A DNA stretch of 64,000 bases from contig NW_023503372.1 in assembly GCF_014529535.1 (NCBI RefSeq), positions 500,075-564,074 on the forward strand, given 5' to 3'. Position numbers and translations under genes: made by a program. Shown piece after piece: positions 11,235 to 22,785 of this stretch; the stretch's first letter is position 1, and each line of letters starts with the position of its first letter. Source of the stretch: Bradysia coprophila (Eukaryota; Arthropoda; Insecta; Diptera; Sciaridae). The notes below the pieces were generated by a model. The model had not been told where the DNA came from and ran no database searches. It worked only from the letters and a program-made list of their open reading frames with translations.

Positions 11235-12168
11235 AGGGGGCATTTCGTTCGCATTGAGATCACCAAAAAAAAAATTTATGGGATAATTTTAAGCGTAATT
11301 AATGGTCAAAAAAGCACTAATTAGAATTTTTCAAGGCGCGGATCAACAAGCTTTTTTTAACAAACAAAATAAAATCTGTGGTACAATGTAAACATTTCAT
11401 TTCTTCTGCAACTTACCATTATATTCAACGGTGATTCTATGTAAAATATAAAGCCAACTATTAGTTTGAATTCACAGTCATTTCGTTTTGTCTCAGTTTT
11501 GCCTCCGTTGCGTGACAGTTGGCATTTCAAACAATGTGCTATATTGTATGAAATGTCAACTATCATGTACATGGAGGCAAAACGGAATGAAAACGGAGAT
11601 AAAACGGACCTCTGAGGCCACGTTAACTCGGCTTGATTTCCACTAACCTAAAAAGTACTACTTGTGAGACAAAATGGAATTTTTCCAATTTTTGCTTTGT
11701 TTACTTGACAGCTCGCTATCTCACAGAGTACGTTTTGAAGAGAGGAAACCATACTTAATGCTTGTAAGAATGTAGTAACGACATATAGAAAAATCACGTC
11801 CAAACACTGTGCATACATATGTCGCCTTTTTATAGTCGGTTTCATATTTTATATAGAATCACCGTTGAAAATAATGGTAAGTTGCCGAAGAAATGAAATG
11901 TTTACATTGTACCTGCTGATTTCATATTGGCATTCAAAACTTTGTTTGTTAAAACAAGCATGTTGATCCATTGCCATGAAAAATTCTAATTAGTGCTTTT
12001 TTGACTACTAATTAAAAAACTTAACAAATTATCACATTTTTGATTTATGTATCTATTGAAAACGAAAATGTGATAATTTGTTAATGTTTTTAAACGTGTG
12101 CTTAAAATTATCATATAAAAGTTTTTCTTCGATAAACTCAAAGGATCGCTAGAAACGAAATGCCCCCT
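11235..12168. mobile_element. Long foldback element, about 0.93 kb
   Basis: The termini are AGGGGGCATTTCGTT and AACGAAATGCCCCCT. Inner inverted pairs include AAAAAAGCACTAATTAGAA (11309) against TTCTAATTAGTGCTTTTTTG (11985), and GTGATTCTATGTAAAATATA (11431) against a decayed match near 11850. There is a separate hairpin at about 12020-12090 (AACAAATTATCACATTTT). The short frames inside have no transposase motif. No target duplication was resolved. Confidence 0.65.
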
Positions 12169-12449
12169 TACTAGTTATCAAATAGAAATTTTAATTCGAG
12201 TTAAATGACGGTCATTATGACCTTTGTACAACCTGATCTAAACTTCGAAAGTGATTATTCAATACTACTCTTGTAATAAAAAAAAGTAATTACACTTTCC
12301 AATTCGGAATGATTGTCTAACTTTTTTCAATGTCATTTTTTACTGGTTTTCCAAATGGGTTTGCAAACAGGTGTCAATGTATCATAATATACGCGAATGA
12401 CATCAATTTTGTTTTGTTTATGGACAACAACAAACTAAGCTAGTTAGAC

Positions 12450-12620
12450 AACGGCGCCGGCTTAGGTCCATGAGCTAAGTGGGATGATCCCGGGCTGCTG
12501 GGAAAATAGGGGCACTGTAAAATGGTAAATCGGAATATGAATCTCGGTTTAAGGACGAAGCCCAGGGCGCTGGTATCTAAAGGCGCAGGGCGCTGTATCT
12601 CCTCCAGCCGGCACTGGAGC
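12450..12620. repeat. GC-rich transposon-end-like relic
   Basis: A locally GC-rich stretch in AT-rich surroundings: GGCGCCGGCTTAGGTCC on the left, with GAAGCCCAGGGCGCTGG and GCGCAGGGCGCTG repeated on the right. A similar vocabulary (GGGCCGGATAAGCATTTA...GCGCCCTGGGC) occurs at 61889-61920. It resembles a decayed element end. Confidence 0.4.
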
Positions 12621-12790
12621 AACAGAATTATTTCGTTGGTTTAAAGCGACTACTTCACACATTGAGTGTGTGACACTTGATTGAGTCGATAGTGGGAAAG
12701 GACTATAACTGTAATTGTCAACTAAGTTTAAGCTTTATTTTGTGAGATTTTGTTTACTTTCGTTGTGTTCATAATTAGTTTGATTTGATG

Positions 12791-12837
12791 CTCCGGATTT
12801 ATTGCAATCAAACGTGATTTGTGTTTAAATAGTGAAA
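12791..12837 (+). promoter_or_regulatory. Conserved leader/promoter block of lipocalin 2
   Basis: Matches the block before lipocalin 1, with a short deletion just before AATAGTGAAA and a TT for AG change after AACGTGA. Confidence 0.5.
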
Positions 12838-15072
12838 ATGTTTTCATCTGCCTGCTTAACAATTCTCGTTGCCATTTGCTGCCAGCCACAGTTAATCTCT
12901 GGCCAAGTGTACAATGGATATAATGTTGCAGTTAATTTTGGAAATCGACTCAACACGCAAGTGGGAAACAACATTGGGAACGTTTTCTACCCGGACAATC
13001 TTCGCGCAGGTCGGCGCATCGATTCATTTGATTCCTTCAACACAAATGTCGACAGAGATCAGTTGGACATTATCTCAAAAAATTTGAACTATATGAAAGC
13101 GGGAGCAAACACGTCGCTCGGCTCACACACTCACCCAGGTCGTTGTCCCGTCACCCGCAATCAACGAAATATTGATGTTCGCAGGGTGAGCGATTTTTTT
13201 TTTGACGGATTGAGGCCGGATAGGTTTCTCCAAGTGTGTGACCCCTGAAAGATATTTTATTCTCTTGACTGAATCTGAATCTGGAGTAATTTTTTAAAGG
13301 TGTAGAACTAATATCTGAAGGTTGAAGAATCTGTAAGCCACTCTTGGAAAAAGTTTAGTTAAAATCGAAAAGATTACTTTAATCGATATCTGTTTGTTTA
13401 AATTGTGGGTGAGTACAGTGTGTATAGTTAGGTGAAAGGTATTGATTTGGTAGGAGGATGGCGAAAAATAATTTGGCTGGTTCATTCCAGACTATCAGAA
13501 ATTTTTACGTGGGCAATGAGGTTTCAATCATGAGGTTATCAAAAATTCCGAGACCCTACCCACTCACATCGTCTAGCTTTCTCTTTTTTTTATTTTTTGA
13601 GTCATTCTTATATCGATATATCAAGGTTTTGATAGTTAAATTTCAAATTCTCGTGCATATCGATAATTGTAAAATTTTTGATAATGACATGACCACAACC
13701 CTCACAATTCTAAACTTCAAAAGGTTATCTTGATTCTCGGGAATGACTTTAAGTAAAATGTAGCGCGGGCCATTTATGAAAAAAATAATCAAGACTTCAC
13801 AATAATTAGGCGTTTCATTAAATTTCCGAATTTAGTTGATGGGAATCTGGTACATCCTGGAGCGATCCAACAGTCTCGTGCCCGTTGATCTCTGCACCAC
13901 CACCAATTTCACCTACATTTACGACAATGTGTTCCAATTCATTGACGGCAGCCAACATTACAACGACAGGTGAAATGATCAATTTCAACAGAAATTTTAT
14001 AATCAAGCGATCAAGGGCATTTACAGCCAAGGTTCTGAAAGAACAGGTTAAGACAGCCACGAAGGCAGGTGACACCGAAATTGATAAATGCACTCAGTAG
14101 AGATTGTGTGTGTAATCAACTTGAAGAACATGTTTTTCGGGAAAATTCGGAATTTCGTTTTTGTTAAGTTGACATGTTTCTATAAACTTCGTAAATGTCG
14201 ACGCAATTTGTGTGTCACCGCCTTTGTGATCAACTTAGAGTTGTCTTGACCTGTTCTTTCAAAACCTTGTGTACAACAATGTCCAATGAAGGTGGCTCCA
14301 ATAATTTTGAGGAAAGTCAAACGATTGTGTGACTAGTTTGCAATACGCTATTTTCCTTCGCAGAAATCCTCTCTTCAAGCCGCAGATTGGCCTCTGCTTG
14401 TTCAACACTGACTACAGAATCTCGGCGACAATGAACTGCTCAATTGAAACTTTGCCCGGCAACCCGCAGTTTGACATCCGCATACTGTCTACCGATTACG
14501 ACACGTACTGTATGATGTACGTCTGTCAAAATAATGATGATGGAACTTACACCGGTGAGTTCTTTGGATTTAATTTGATTCAGAATTAGAGCTATTTACG
14601 TGCCCAGCAATGGTTCATTGATGAGCACAAAATTCTGGGCTACAGAAATATGGAAGACTATTGAGTCTAGTAAGACTGACCTGAGGTGACCTCACATACA
14701 AAAGTATCGAGTTCTAGATCGCTTGTGCTATTGGTGAGCACATAAATAGTTCTATCCAACTCATAATTATCCATCCATCTTTATATTTCGACCTTTTTAC
14801 TTTGACCTCTCAAATGATAATTTACTTGAAATTTCCAATTTTCACTGATTAAAATTTGGTTCCTCATGCCAGACCTTGCCTCCCTCTTCTCCCGAACTTC
14901 GTACCTCACCGAGGCATCGCGACGTTATCTCCGCCAAATCACTTGCAATAACGTCGGCCACTGCGTCCAGATGGATATTCTAGATCACAACGCGCAGTGC
15001 GGCAAGATTTCTAGCGAAGACGATTTCAACGACGACTTCGACGACAAGGTTGATTCCATCACATGGTCGTAA
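12838..15072 (+). CDS. Secreted lipocalin 2 (apolipoprotein D-like), 4 exons, 290 aa
   Basis: Exons 12838-13185, 13836-13969, 14364-14554 and 14873-15072, with the same phases and the same exon lengths as lipocalin 1 except the last. The ATG is at 12838. It has a signal peptide (to about residue 23), an Asn-rich extension (24-93), barrel motif GIWYILER where the paralogue has GFW, then STDYDTYCMMY and SRTSYL. Exons 2 and 3 differ from the paralogue by only two and three residues. The mature extension differs at 18 of about 70 positions, and the acidic tail (SEDDFNDDFDD, ending TWS) is rebuilt. Introns 1 and 2 differ strongly from those of the paralogue; intron 2 carries a MITE. Expected role: extracellular carrier of a small hydrophobic ligand, not further defined. 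Confidence 0.85.
14028..14269. mobile_element. MITE family B, copy 2, in lipocalin 2 intron 2
   Basis: The ends are CAAGGTTCTGAAAGAACAGG and CCTGTTCTTTCAAAACCTTG. Flanking TA bases (within TTACAG on the left and GTGTACAAC on the right) fit a TA target. In lipocalin 1 the corresponding intron reads ATCAAGGGCAAGCACAACAATG without an element, an approximate empty site. Confidence 0.8.
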
Positions 15073-15639
15073 TTAAAGTAAAAGGAGCAAAAAGCTGTTT
15101 ATAGCTAAGAGGTCGCTTAATGATTAACTTTATAATTATTAATATTACAATGTTACAACACCAGATGTACAACAATGTACAGCAATGTACAACGACAGAG
15201 AGAGATAATTGTTTTCTTGTAATTGATTCTCTTGTCAGATGTATAACACCTTCACGCAATTATATTTAACTTATATTGATTCGAATCTCTAAACAAATTT
15301 ATTACAATCGTTAGTAATTTAAACTCAACGTTGACATTGACATTTCCAAAATTTCCGCATTATCGTCGACACAATTGTTATTCATATAGGTACTTAGTTA
15401 TATTATTGATTAATTACTTCCGTTAAGGGCTCAATACGACTTTGTTCCGAGTCACATTCTTACATTGAATTAGGAGATGTGGAATGTCGATGATGTGGAT
15501 TTATAAATGCGTTTCTTGTTTAGATCAAACATGCGAATTATTTATACGGTCGATTGTGAGTGTTTCTTTCTTTTTCTTATTAATCGATGACTTGCAATGT
15601 TTCGAGTTGCGTTAAGGTATTTTTCACGTGGTTACTGGG

Positions 15640-15720
15640 AAGGAACGGGTTGGCTCAGTGGTAACGTACTAGCCATCCACCAAGAAAACCCTGGTTCGTG
15701 CAATCCCAGAGAAGGAAAAT
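15640..15720 (+). repeat. tRNA-derived SINE or tRNA pseudogene
   Basis: TGGCTCAGTGG (15651-15661) is a good RNA polymerase III A box. GGTTCGTGCAATCC (15693-15706) is a B box with a short insertion. The sequence between them does not fold into a plausible anticodon arm, so it is not an intact tRNA. It may be the head of a SINE; the tail was not identified. Confidence 0.5.
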
Positions 15721-16400
15721 TCTATATATGATTTTTCTTCAAAGTTTAGCATGAAAGTAACGTTCCTAGGTGTACCCAAGCTTCAAAATTTGGGTAGTTG
15801 CGGTTTTTGGTGCCCTCAACGAACTGTACTCATTAGAATGACATGTATGACGACACCCATTCACGATGAATTCTGTGTACAAATACCTGAGTCTAACTTA
15901 AGGCGGAGATCCAATTAGCATCAGATAAAAAATAAGACTATGATTTGCTGACTTGCAGGCGTGGTTCGGAATTCACGTAAAGAATGTGGTCCACACTTAC
16001 CCACGTGGTGGTCATTGGCTAAATACAGAGAAGTGGATAGTAAAAAGTTAGAATCTTCTTGAAGCTCCTTCCAAAATGTGCAATTCTCTTTCGACATCAC
16101 TCCAAAATGAGTGATTCTTTCTCCAGACGCTTCTTGATGTTGAACACCAATGGATGCACCAACCACCAATTCATTGCATACTTTTTGTTTATGTTTCTTC
16201 TTTTCATATAATGTTATAATATTTGGCTTAACATTGCATGAAATATGGAAATATGAAAGAAAACGAATAATAATTTAACGCTCGAATTGACTCATTACAC
16301 AGTCTGCTGTTGGACGGCGAAATTCATACAAGTGATTTTCGTTATTACAGCATTGATTAATATGAAAGTGTTTTTCGTTAATGCATAAATTATAAATGGC

Positions 16401-18759
16401 AGTTTCCACGCTCAGTGAGAATTCACAATTTGTACTAACACACATAGGGACAGTAGTACTAGTGTTCAAAATATACATTCGTAGCACATTTTTTTTGTTG
16501 CCGGTATTTTACAGAAATTTGTAGCGGATTTTTGGTTTCTACCGGTATTTGGCGTCATTAATCTTTTGTTTTCAATGTAAAATAGCGTACAAAGTGCTAT
16601 TTGGATACCAATTTGATGTAACCAATTTAACTTTAGTAGCGTTTGGTTCGAAAACTTTCTGCCTATCGGTATGACATTTTAGATTTTTTTACTAATGAAA
16701 CGTTCGGAACGGTGACATTTTTAATTATTTTATAATTATTTCACAATCAAATTTAACTTAAAACGTGATTAAAATGAAGTTTTGCCCTTCTTGTTATTTT
16801 TAAATGAAGTAATGGTTAAAATTTTATTGTGAAACTATAAGAAAACACCTTTGCCGTCGATGACTGCATACAACTTTTCTCACTTTAGAAACGTTCGGAA
16901 CGACGCTTGATTTGGGTGTACTTGGCAGATTTTTCATAACACTTTATTATTTTTTGGTCTGAATATGAAAATTCATCTTTATTTATCATTTAGAAACAGT
17001 TTTTAAATCATTTCCAATGTTTAAAATATCTTTATTTTGCATTGAAAAAATACCATGCACGAAAATGTTACAAAAGAACATGCCAAATGCATAAATTGCG
17101 CTCATCGACCTTAGTCAGGTGCGAGTTGTCCAAAAAGGAGTTACATTTCGATTATGAAAAGCGTTTTTTTTGCAATTATTGTAGATAATCGATACCAGAT
17201 GAAAAATCGCGACGTTATATAGCCGAAAACGCCATAGTTAGGGTACCTGAGCCATTGCCGCACATTGAGCCATTGACGGTTTTTTTGGCTATATAAAATC
17301 CATTTTGCGCCGATTGAGCTAATTCCGGCTGATATGGATTATGTGATCCTTTGGTCATCTTAGAAAATTTCTAGTGAAAATAAATTTATAGATGGCGCTA
17401 AAATCTAAGATGGCGCCTGATACTACAAAATGACAATAAGTCGATCACATCTTGCCTAATTTTCACGTGTAGGAGCTCAAAATTTCATAAAACAAAAGTT
17501 TATTTATCGACTACCCTACAGATAAAATCCAAAATGGCTGCAGATTGTTGAAAATAGCGGCAGATTCAAATTACCAAACGTATCAAATTGCTGTTAATTC
17601 TAAGAAAACTTATTGTTCTACTGTCGTAAATGACAAAAATTGTGGTATTTAACACTAGAATTGCTAATTGGTCCATGCAGAACCATTTCAATTTGAGTGA
17701 AACTCAGTCAGGCGACCGTACATGTTTATCTCAGAATCGCCTAAATTGTAAGAAGAGCAAAAAGTGTACACATTTAAATGAAAAGTATTTCCGGCGAACA
17801 GCCGTTTTTTTAGTGCCTAAAATAATTTGAGGCTTACGATGACTATCTTTCGTTTGACCGAAAATCCAGAGTGTTACATCGGAAGTTTACGATAATTTAC
17901 GTTAAAGCTTTGTTTGGAAAGAGCTTAAAAGCTTCGTCGAATAAGCTGATAGAATGTTGTCGTCCTTGATGAATTTTGTGATCTTTATTAAAAGGTAAGA
18001 TATCGTCCAAAAATCCGAACTTTTGCTTTCAGTTGTCGATCAATGGAACAGGGATAAAGGGAAATATAGGCAAATGTAATAGATTTTTGTGTATGTTTGT
18101 TTCATTTATGAATGGCTGTGTTCTACTTTTTTTTAACTTCAAAGCTGATGCTGTGGCTATGGCATTTTATGACCAGAGTAATGGTATTTCGCAAGAAAAT
18201 GAAGCACAACGAATTCCATACCAAATGACATAAAAGTTGTAAATTTTAAGAATTTTTAGGAGTTTTAAGTGAAACAAAACCATTGAGGAATATAAACTGT
18301 GGTAATAAAATGGCATCTTGAAAAGGTTCCAAAGGTTGCTCACAAACGAATTATCTCAATCAGACCTTTTCAAATTAATCAAAGTCAAATCAAATCTAAA
18401 TGAACAACAATAATGCATACTTTTCAAGCTCGGAGAGATAAAGAAGTGATATTTCGATACAACGAAGAGGAAAAAGAAGAAACGGTTCGGTTCGATATTT
18501 TTTTTTTTATTTTATCTTTGTTTCCACTTTAGCAAATAGATTGAGTAACAGTTGACGTACAGCCATTAAATGAATAGAATGAACAAACTTTAACCAAACA
18601 CGTCAACTTCCCGGTTTTTTCATAAGTGAGTTGGGGGAGGGAAGTATTAATTAAATCAACAAGTATTAGTGTAAACTCCTGAGCCGTTTCTGAGAACCAG
18701 CACTTGTGCAACCGTAAGGAGTTACGGCTTACATATAAATTATTTTAGATTTTTGATTT
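16401..18759. other. Intergenic, no gene recognised
   Basis: AT-rich. The minus-strand frames at 15921-16487 and the plus-strand frames at 17630-18233 lack recognisable motifs. There is no strong inverted repeat. Confidence 0.5.
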
Positions 18760-19020
18760 TATGATCATTTTCTCACCCGATATGGCTGAACACGCCGTTT
18801 TAGTGGAGAAAATGATTATTTTCTCACCTAAAATAGCGCCTTTTAGAATGACAACAAAACACAATTTTCGACAAAATAAGGATTTTCGCATCGTTATCAT
18901 GAAATGTTTATTTGTTAACCTAGGTGAGAAAATAGGAAATTTCAACAAGAGCGAAGTTTTGCGGCCAGAGATGCGAGTGCCGAAAATGGCTCGAGTTGGA
19001 ATTTCCAATATTCTCCCCTA
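18760..19020. repeat. ATTTTCTC/GAGAAAAT box cluster
   Basis: Alternating ATTTTCTCACC and GGAGAAAAT / GTGAGAAAAT boxes lie at about 18767, 18806, 18819 and 18925. The series continues at 19920-19980 (GGGAGAAAATACC, ATTTTCTCAAG, GGAGAAAATGCGG). The same vocabulary occurs at 34500-34630. The two 86-87-residue frames here are complementary shadows of the repeats. Confidence 0.55.
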
Positions 19021-19103
19021 GGTGAACACAACGTTTTTCATACGTACTAGGGCTAAAAAGATGAAAAGTAAAGTTTTAGTGTAAATAAACCCACGAAAAC
19101 GAT

Positions 19104-19428
19104 CCCAAGTAGCATTTCAGAAAAAATAACTTATTCGTTAAAATAACGTTGTAGCAACGTTGCCACAACGGTTGTGCAACCGTTGTTGCCCGGTTATAGT
19201 TTAACCTACGTCAATTAACCGTTGGATAACCGTTCAATAACGAAAAAGTTAAAAATTATAGTTGCTCTACCTTAAATTTTTAACTTTTTCGTTGTTTAAC
19301 TGTTATCCAACGGTTAATTGACCTAGGTTAAACTATAACCGGGCAACAACGGTTGCAAAACCGTTGTGACAACGTTGCTACAACGTTATTCTAACGAATA
19401 AGTTATTTTTTCTGAAATGCTACTTGGG
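19104..19428. mobile_element. 325-bp near-perfect foldback
   Basis: CCCAAGTAGCATTTCAGAAA at the left is mirrored by the matching end at 19428. The arms (about 140 bp each) pair almost throughout, including AACAACGGTTG / CAACCGTTGTTG blocks, GGTTATAGTTTAACCTA and TTAACTTTTTCGTT. The loop is short, around 19255-19275. RNA from it would form a long hairpin. No clear target duplication. Confidence 0.85.
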
Positions 19429-19694
19429 GACTTTTCATTTTTATCCCGAGCTATGTAATGGATTTTTCATGTGTCGGGGCCGAAAATGATGGAGTTTTGA
19501 GATTTTTCTCTGATTTTCGACCTCTTATTACTCACTTCGTTCCGGCTACAACTCGCGAAATTGCCTAAAAACGATCGTCCACAACAGATACACAAATAAC
19601 TATAACATGCTGAGTGTGTTGAAAGACGTGCTTCAAACATGAAAAGTACGGTAGCATGTCACAACCATTTTTCGACGAATGAATTTGTTTTACC

Positions 19695-19880
19695 AAAGCA
19701 CCTAGCAGGGTAATAGAGGTTTTTACACGTCAAATAGAGTAGTTTTTTGATACCAATAATACCATTAGCAGCCTTAATGGTAGTTTTGCAATGACATTAT
19801 GAAAAAAAGGTATGGAAATATTCGCATACTTCGATTAAAGTACTACTCTATTTTTTTCTATTACCCTGCTAGGTGCTTTG
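19695..19880. mobile_element. Short TIR element with 7-8-bp duplication
   Basis: AAAGCACCTAGCAGGGTAAT is mirrored by ATTACCCTGCTAGGTGCTTT(G), both followed inward by AGA/TCT-type pairs. GTTTTACC is directly outside both ends (19687-19694 and 19881-19888). If the element is taken as CAAAGCACC...GGTGCTTTG, the duplication is 7 bp. Non-coding. Confidence 0.8.
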
Positions 19881-20456
19881 GTTTTACCATTTTCAAAAAC
19901 CAAAACAAAATGACATTTTAGGGGGAGAAAATACCTATACTATCAGGCAAAACGTCATTTTCTCAAGTGGAGAAAATGCGGCTATTTATGCCGCACGTAT
20001 GAAAAAGCTTTTGGAGGCTTGACAAGTTTGAGGTGACCAAAGGTCAACATCCAAAAATTAGTGGCGCAATCATGGACGACTGTCTTCACTGTCCTAAGGT
20101 ACGTTTATTCTGAACTAAAAAGATTTTTTTTATTATTTGAGATGGCTTTGTGCCACAATTCAGATACGTTAAACTGAACTACAATACAAAGACAAAAATC
20201 ATTTTGCAGAAAAATGTTGATTTTTATTACAACCTCAGGTAATAATATCGTTGCTCGGAAACGTGTGTACAAATACTTAATCTAAGCTGGTTAGCACCAT
20301 CATATGGCGAAGCTGTATCAATACACATAGTTAAAAGATCAAACGTTTCAAACGAAAAAAACATACAAAAACATTAGTCCCACCAGTGTCTCCCGAAACA
20401 CTTTAATGGGACACAAATCAGAAATAGTTTAAATCAATGAATACGACTAAACTTGA

Positions 20457-20988
20457 CTAAATAACCGGCACAAAAGTCATCGGCAATAATTGACGAATTG
20501 AAGTGACCAGAACTCGAACCGGTGCTGGTTTTGCCACATAAACGGGAATATCTTTGGTGGTGAATTCGCTAATGAATTGTCGACACACTCCACACGGTGT
20601 GGTAAACGAATGCTCCTGGTACGCTACCACGGCAATTGCAGCAATTTCACGATGGCCTTCGCTTACTGCTTTACATATCGCTGTTCGTTCAGCGCATACA
20701 CTGGGACTATATGCACCATTTTCTACATTACATCCGGTGAATATTTCGCCAGTTGTGGTGCGGAGGGCCGAACCGACTTGAAAGTTACTGTAGACTGCGT
20801 ATGCATTGTTACGAACCTTGATGGCGGCTTGGATCAGTTCTTTAGCACTTGGGTCTGTAAATTGAAAATAAAGTCGTCAGTTTTGCAGGCGCATTAGAGA
20901 GATGTACAGGAGCAATCAGTTTCTACTCAATATCCTCACCCAATTCTTCATATTGATGCACAAGATTTTCGTCCAAGATCTGGCTCAT
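20457..20988 (-). CDS. CDA: Cytidine deaminase, short form (exon 1b), 148 aa
   Basis: A second ATG exon, 20988-20940 (MSQILDENLVHQYEEL, 16 codons plus one base), lies inside the first intron of the long form. It ends in the same phase at a GTGAG donor and is separated from exon 2 by 85 bp. Both first exons splice to give ...L-DPSAKELIQ. The catalytic part is therefore identical (Cys70, Glu72, Cys104, Cys107) and only the N-terminus changes. This implies alternative promoters; transcription itself is not shown by the sequence. Confidence 0.75.
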
Positions 20989-22659
20989 GGCTTCAGTTAT
21001 TTTTCCCCGCAACGAACGAATAAAACGAAATGTGACTGTGAACCTTAGGAAGTATTTTTATGTGAAAAATTACGGTTCCTTTTGCTAAACGTTTGTTAAA
21101 ACTGATAAGCAAAGTAAAGAAGAATTATGTTCGTTATCACTTGAGCCCGTGTGTAGTATTGACAAGAAACAAATGAATTCAAGTTCAATATTTACATTTC
21201 GAAGACGAGATTAGAGGAGTGAGATAAGTAGCTTAATTGCATGCATCAGCTGATAATTGTTGATCCATAAATTGATCAGTGTTCTGCTGCCTATAGCAGT
21301 TTTCGTACCAAACTGGAAATTGGTTATTTGTTTTTTGTTAATATGGAATTATGGACCACAAATATATACGACAGGCCCTTAAGGGTTTATTTATATAAGA
21401 AAATGTATGATAAACTCTCGACTAAATTAAAGAACTAAAAGATTTTATTTTGTATAACATTACAGCCGGCGACTTTGAAATATGTGACTTATTCAGATAG
21501 ATCATAACAGATGACGTTGTTTCCGCCCTGTAACCAGCGCAGCGACATCTGTTTTAATTTTAGTGTGGCATTACAGCAAAGATATATAGGCGGAGGTAAT
21601 CCTATCAGACGATAGGCATAGCCCATCAGTTCGATGCTAATGACATCTCTTTGTCAAATGGTTGACTTCGGTTTTTTTTGTGTTTCACAAAATGTTGTGC
21701 CAATCAAAAACCAGATGGTTCACGTATCTATGCATTTCTTTTCTTTTAATAAAGTAAAGAGATGGCGTTTGTATTGAACTTTCGTGCCACCGCACTTCTG
21801 ATTCGTATACATATGGCATTACCTCCGCCCATATACCTTGGTATTTATCAAGATATAGTGTGAGCCCATATATCACCTTGGCCTATGCTGCACAACGGAT
21901 CTTGATTTAAACCTCTGAAGTGGTTCATGAGCTCCTTTTGGAGTTTTAGGACTTTAGTTCTATTTGCTTTTACATTGAATGTGAGAAAGCCACAAAATAA
22001 ATAATTCAGGTAATGTAATTATAAATGGCATAGGTTAAATACCTAGGTCCTAGGAGGGACTGATATGCACACACAACGGCTCTCGGTCTAACAGGTGATT
22101 TAAGAAAGGTATGGGAAAACGATTTTTTTTTCAGGTCTGTTTTGGTGACAAGTTTTAGTCACTCAACGTAAAGTTCTACAGAAATTTGATTTAAATTTTA
22201 CACTGTCTTCCGATGGATTATATTTGTTTAGTCAGTTCAACGATTCACCACTTTCTGAATGTTATGCACGTTACACATGCAATGAATATAACTTCCCAAT
22301 ACCGTAGTTTGAAGCGAATTTATAAATATTTTAGTCTTGCGATTGCTGACTGAAACTATTCAATACATCCGAATATCGAACACCTGCGTTGTGTCACAGC
22401 TATTTTACTGTCGACCTTTTCGATTTAATATTGTAGTTATGATGCAATTAGCAAATTTAACTACTCCCATTCAATTACAGCTCCGAATTACGTTAACAAA
22501 CAACCAGTCTGTGTTCTACCTCTGAATTGAATCGATGGCAGAAAAATCCAATAGGAAATGATTCCGATAATTTCATATGAAAATCTTACCCAAATTAGAA
22601 TACTCTTGAATGCTACCGCCTTCCACATTTCCCAATGTTCCATTGATATCGCTTTCCAT
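20457..22659 (-). CDS. CDA: Cytidine deaminase, long form (exon 1a), 155 aa
   Basis: Minus strand. Exon 1a is 22659-22590 (MESDINGTLGNV..., 23 codons plus one base), joined by a GT-AG intron to exon 2, 20854-20457. Exon 2 holds the whole catalytic domain. The zinc/active-site signature VCAERTA has Cys77 and the proton-shuttling Glu79; the second signature PCGVCRQ supplies Cys111 and Cys114. CNVEN (65-69) is the nucleoside-binding loop. This is the classic small homotetrameric enzyme that hydrolytically deaminates cytidine and deoxycytidine in cytosolic pyrimidine salvage. Its length fits the family (about 146 aa in humans). ATTAAA at 20402-20407 (minus) is a possible polyadenylation signal. 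Confidence 0.93.
21583..21840. repeat. Inverted-repeat element in cytidine deaminase intron 1a
   Basis: ATATATAGGCGGAGGTAAT (about 21584) pairs with ATTACCTCCGCCCATATA (about 21819). The 63-residue minus-strand frame inside shows no motif. Confidence 0.45.
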
Positions 22660-22749
22660 TCTGATAAAATTATTTGATTTGAATGGAAACTAATAAACAG
22701 TAAATTCTTGCCGATACTGATAATATGTAGTGCTGCTGCTGTGCTGCAA

Positions 22750-22785
22750 CAGACTGAGTACAGTGTATAGGTGTGTATATCATTG
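22750..22785 (-). promoter_or_regulatory. Possible core promoter for exon 1a
   Basis: On the minus strand, ACTCAGTC (A at 22755) matches the arthropod initiator TCAGT. A TATA-like GATATACA lies about 25 bp upstream. The predicted leader to the ATG at 22659 is about 96 nt. Confidence 0.35.

Larger units (their letters stand above)
12791..16400. repeat. Segmental duplication, distal copy
   Basis: Partner of 3378-6660, same orientation, about 9.4 kb downstream. The landmarks given for that copy occur here in the same order. Past about 16400 no similarity was noticed. Confidence 0.75.

Noticed and set aside
15640..15720. Functional tRNA gene
   Set aside because: The A box is good, but the B box has an insertion and no cloverleaf or anticodon arm can be drawn; kept as a SINE-like relic.
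20554..20897. Plus-strand frames of 75 and 106 residues
   Set aside because: They are antisense shadows of the cytidine deaminase catalytic exon.
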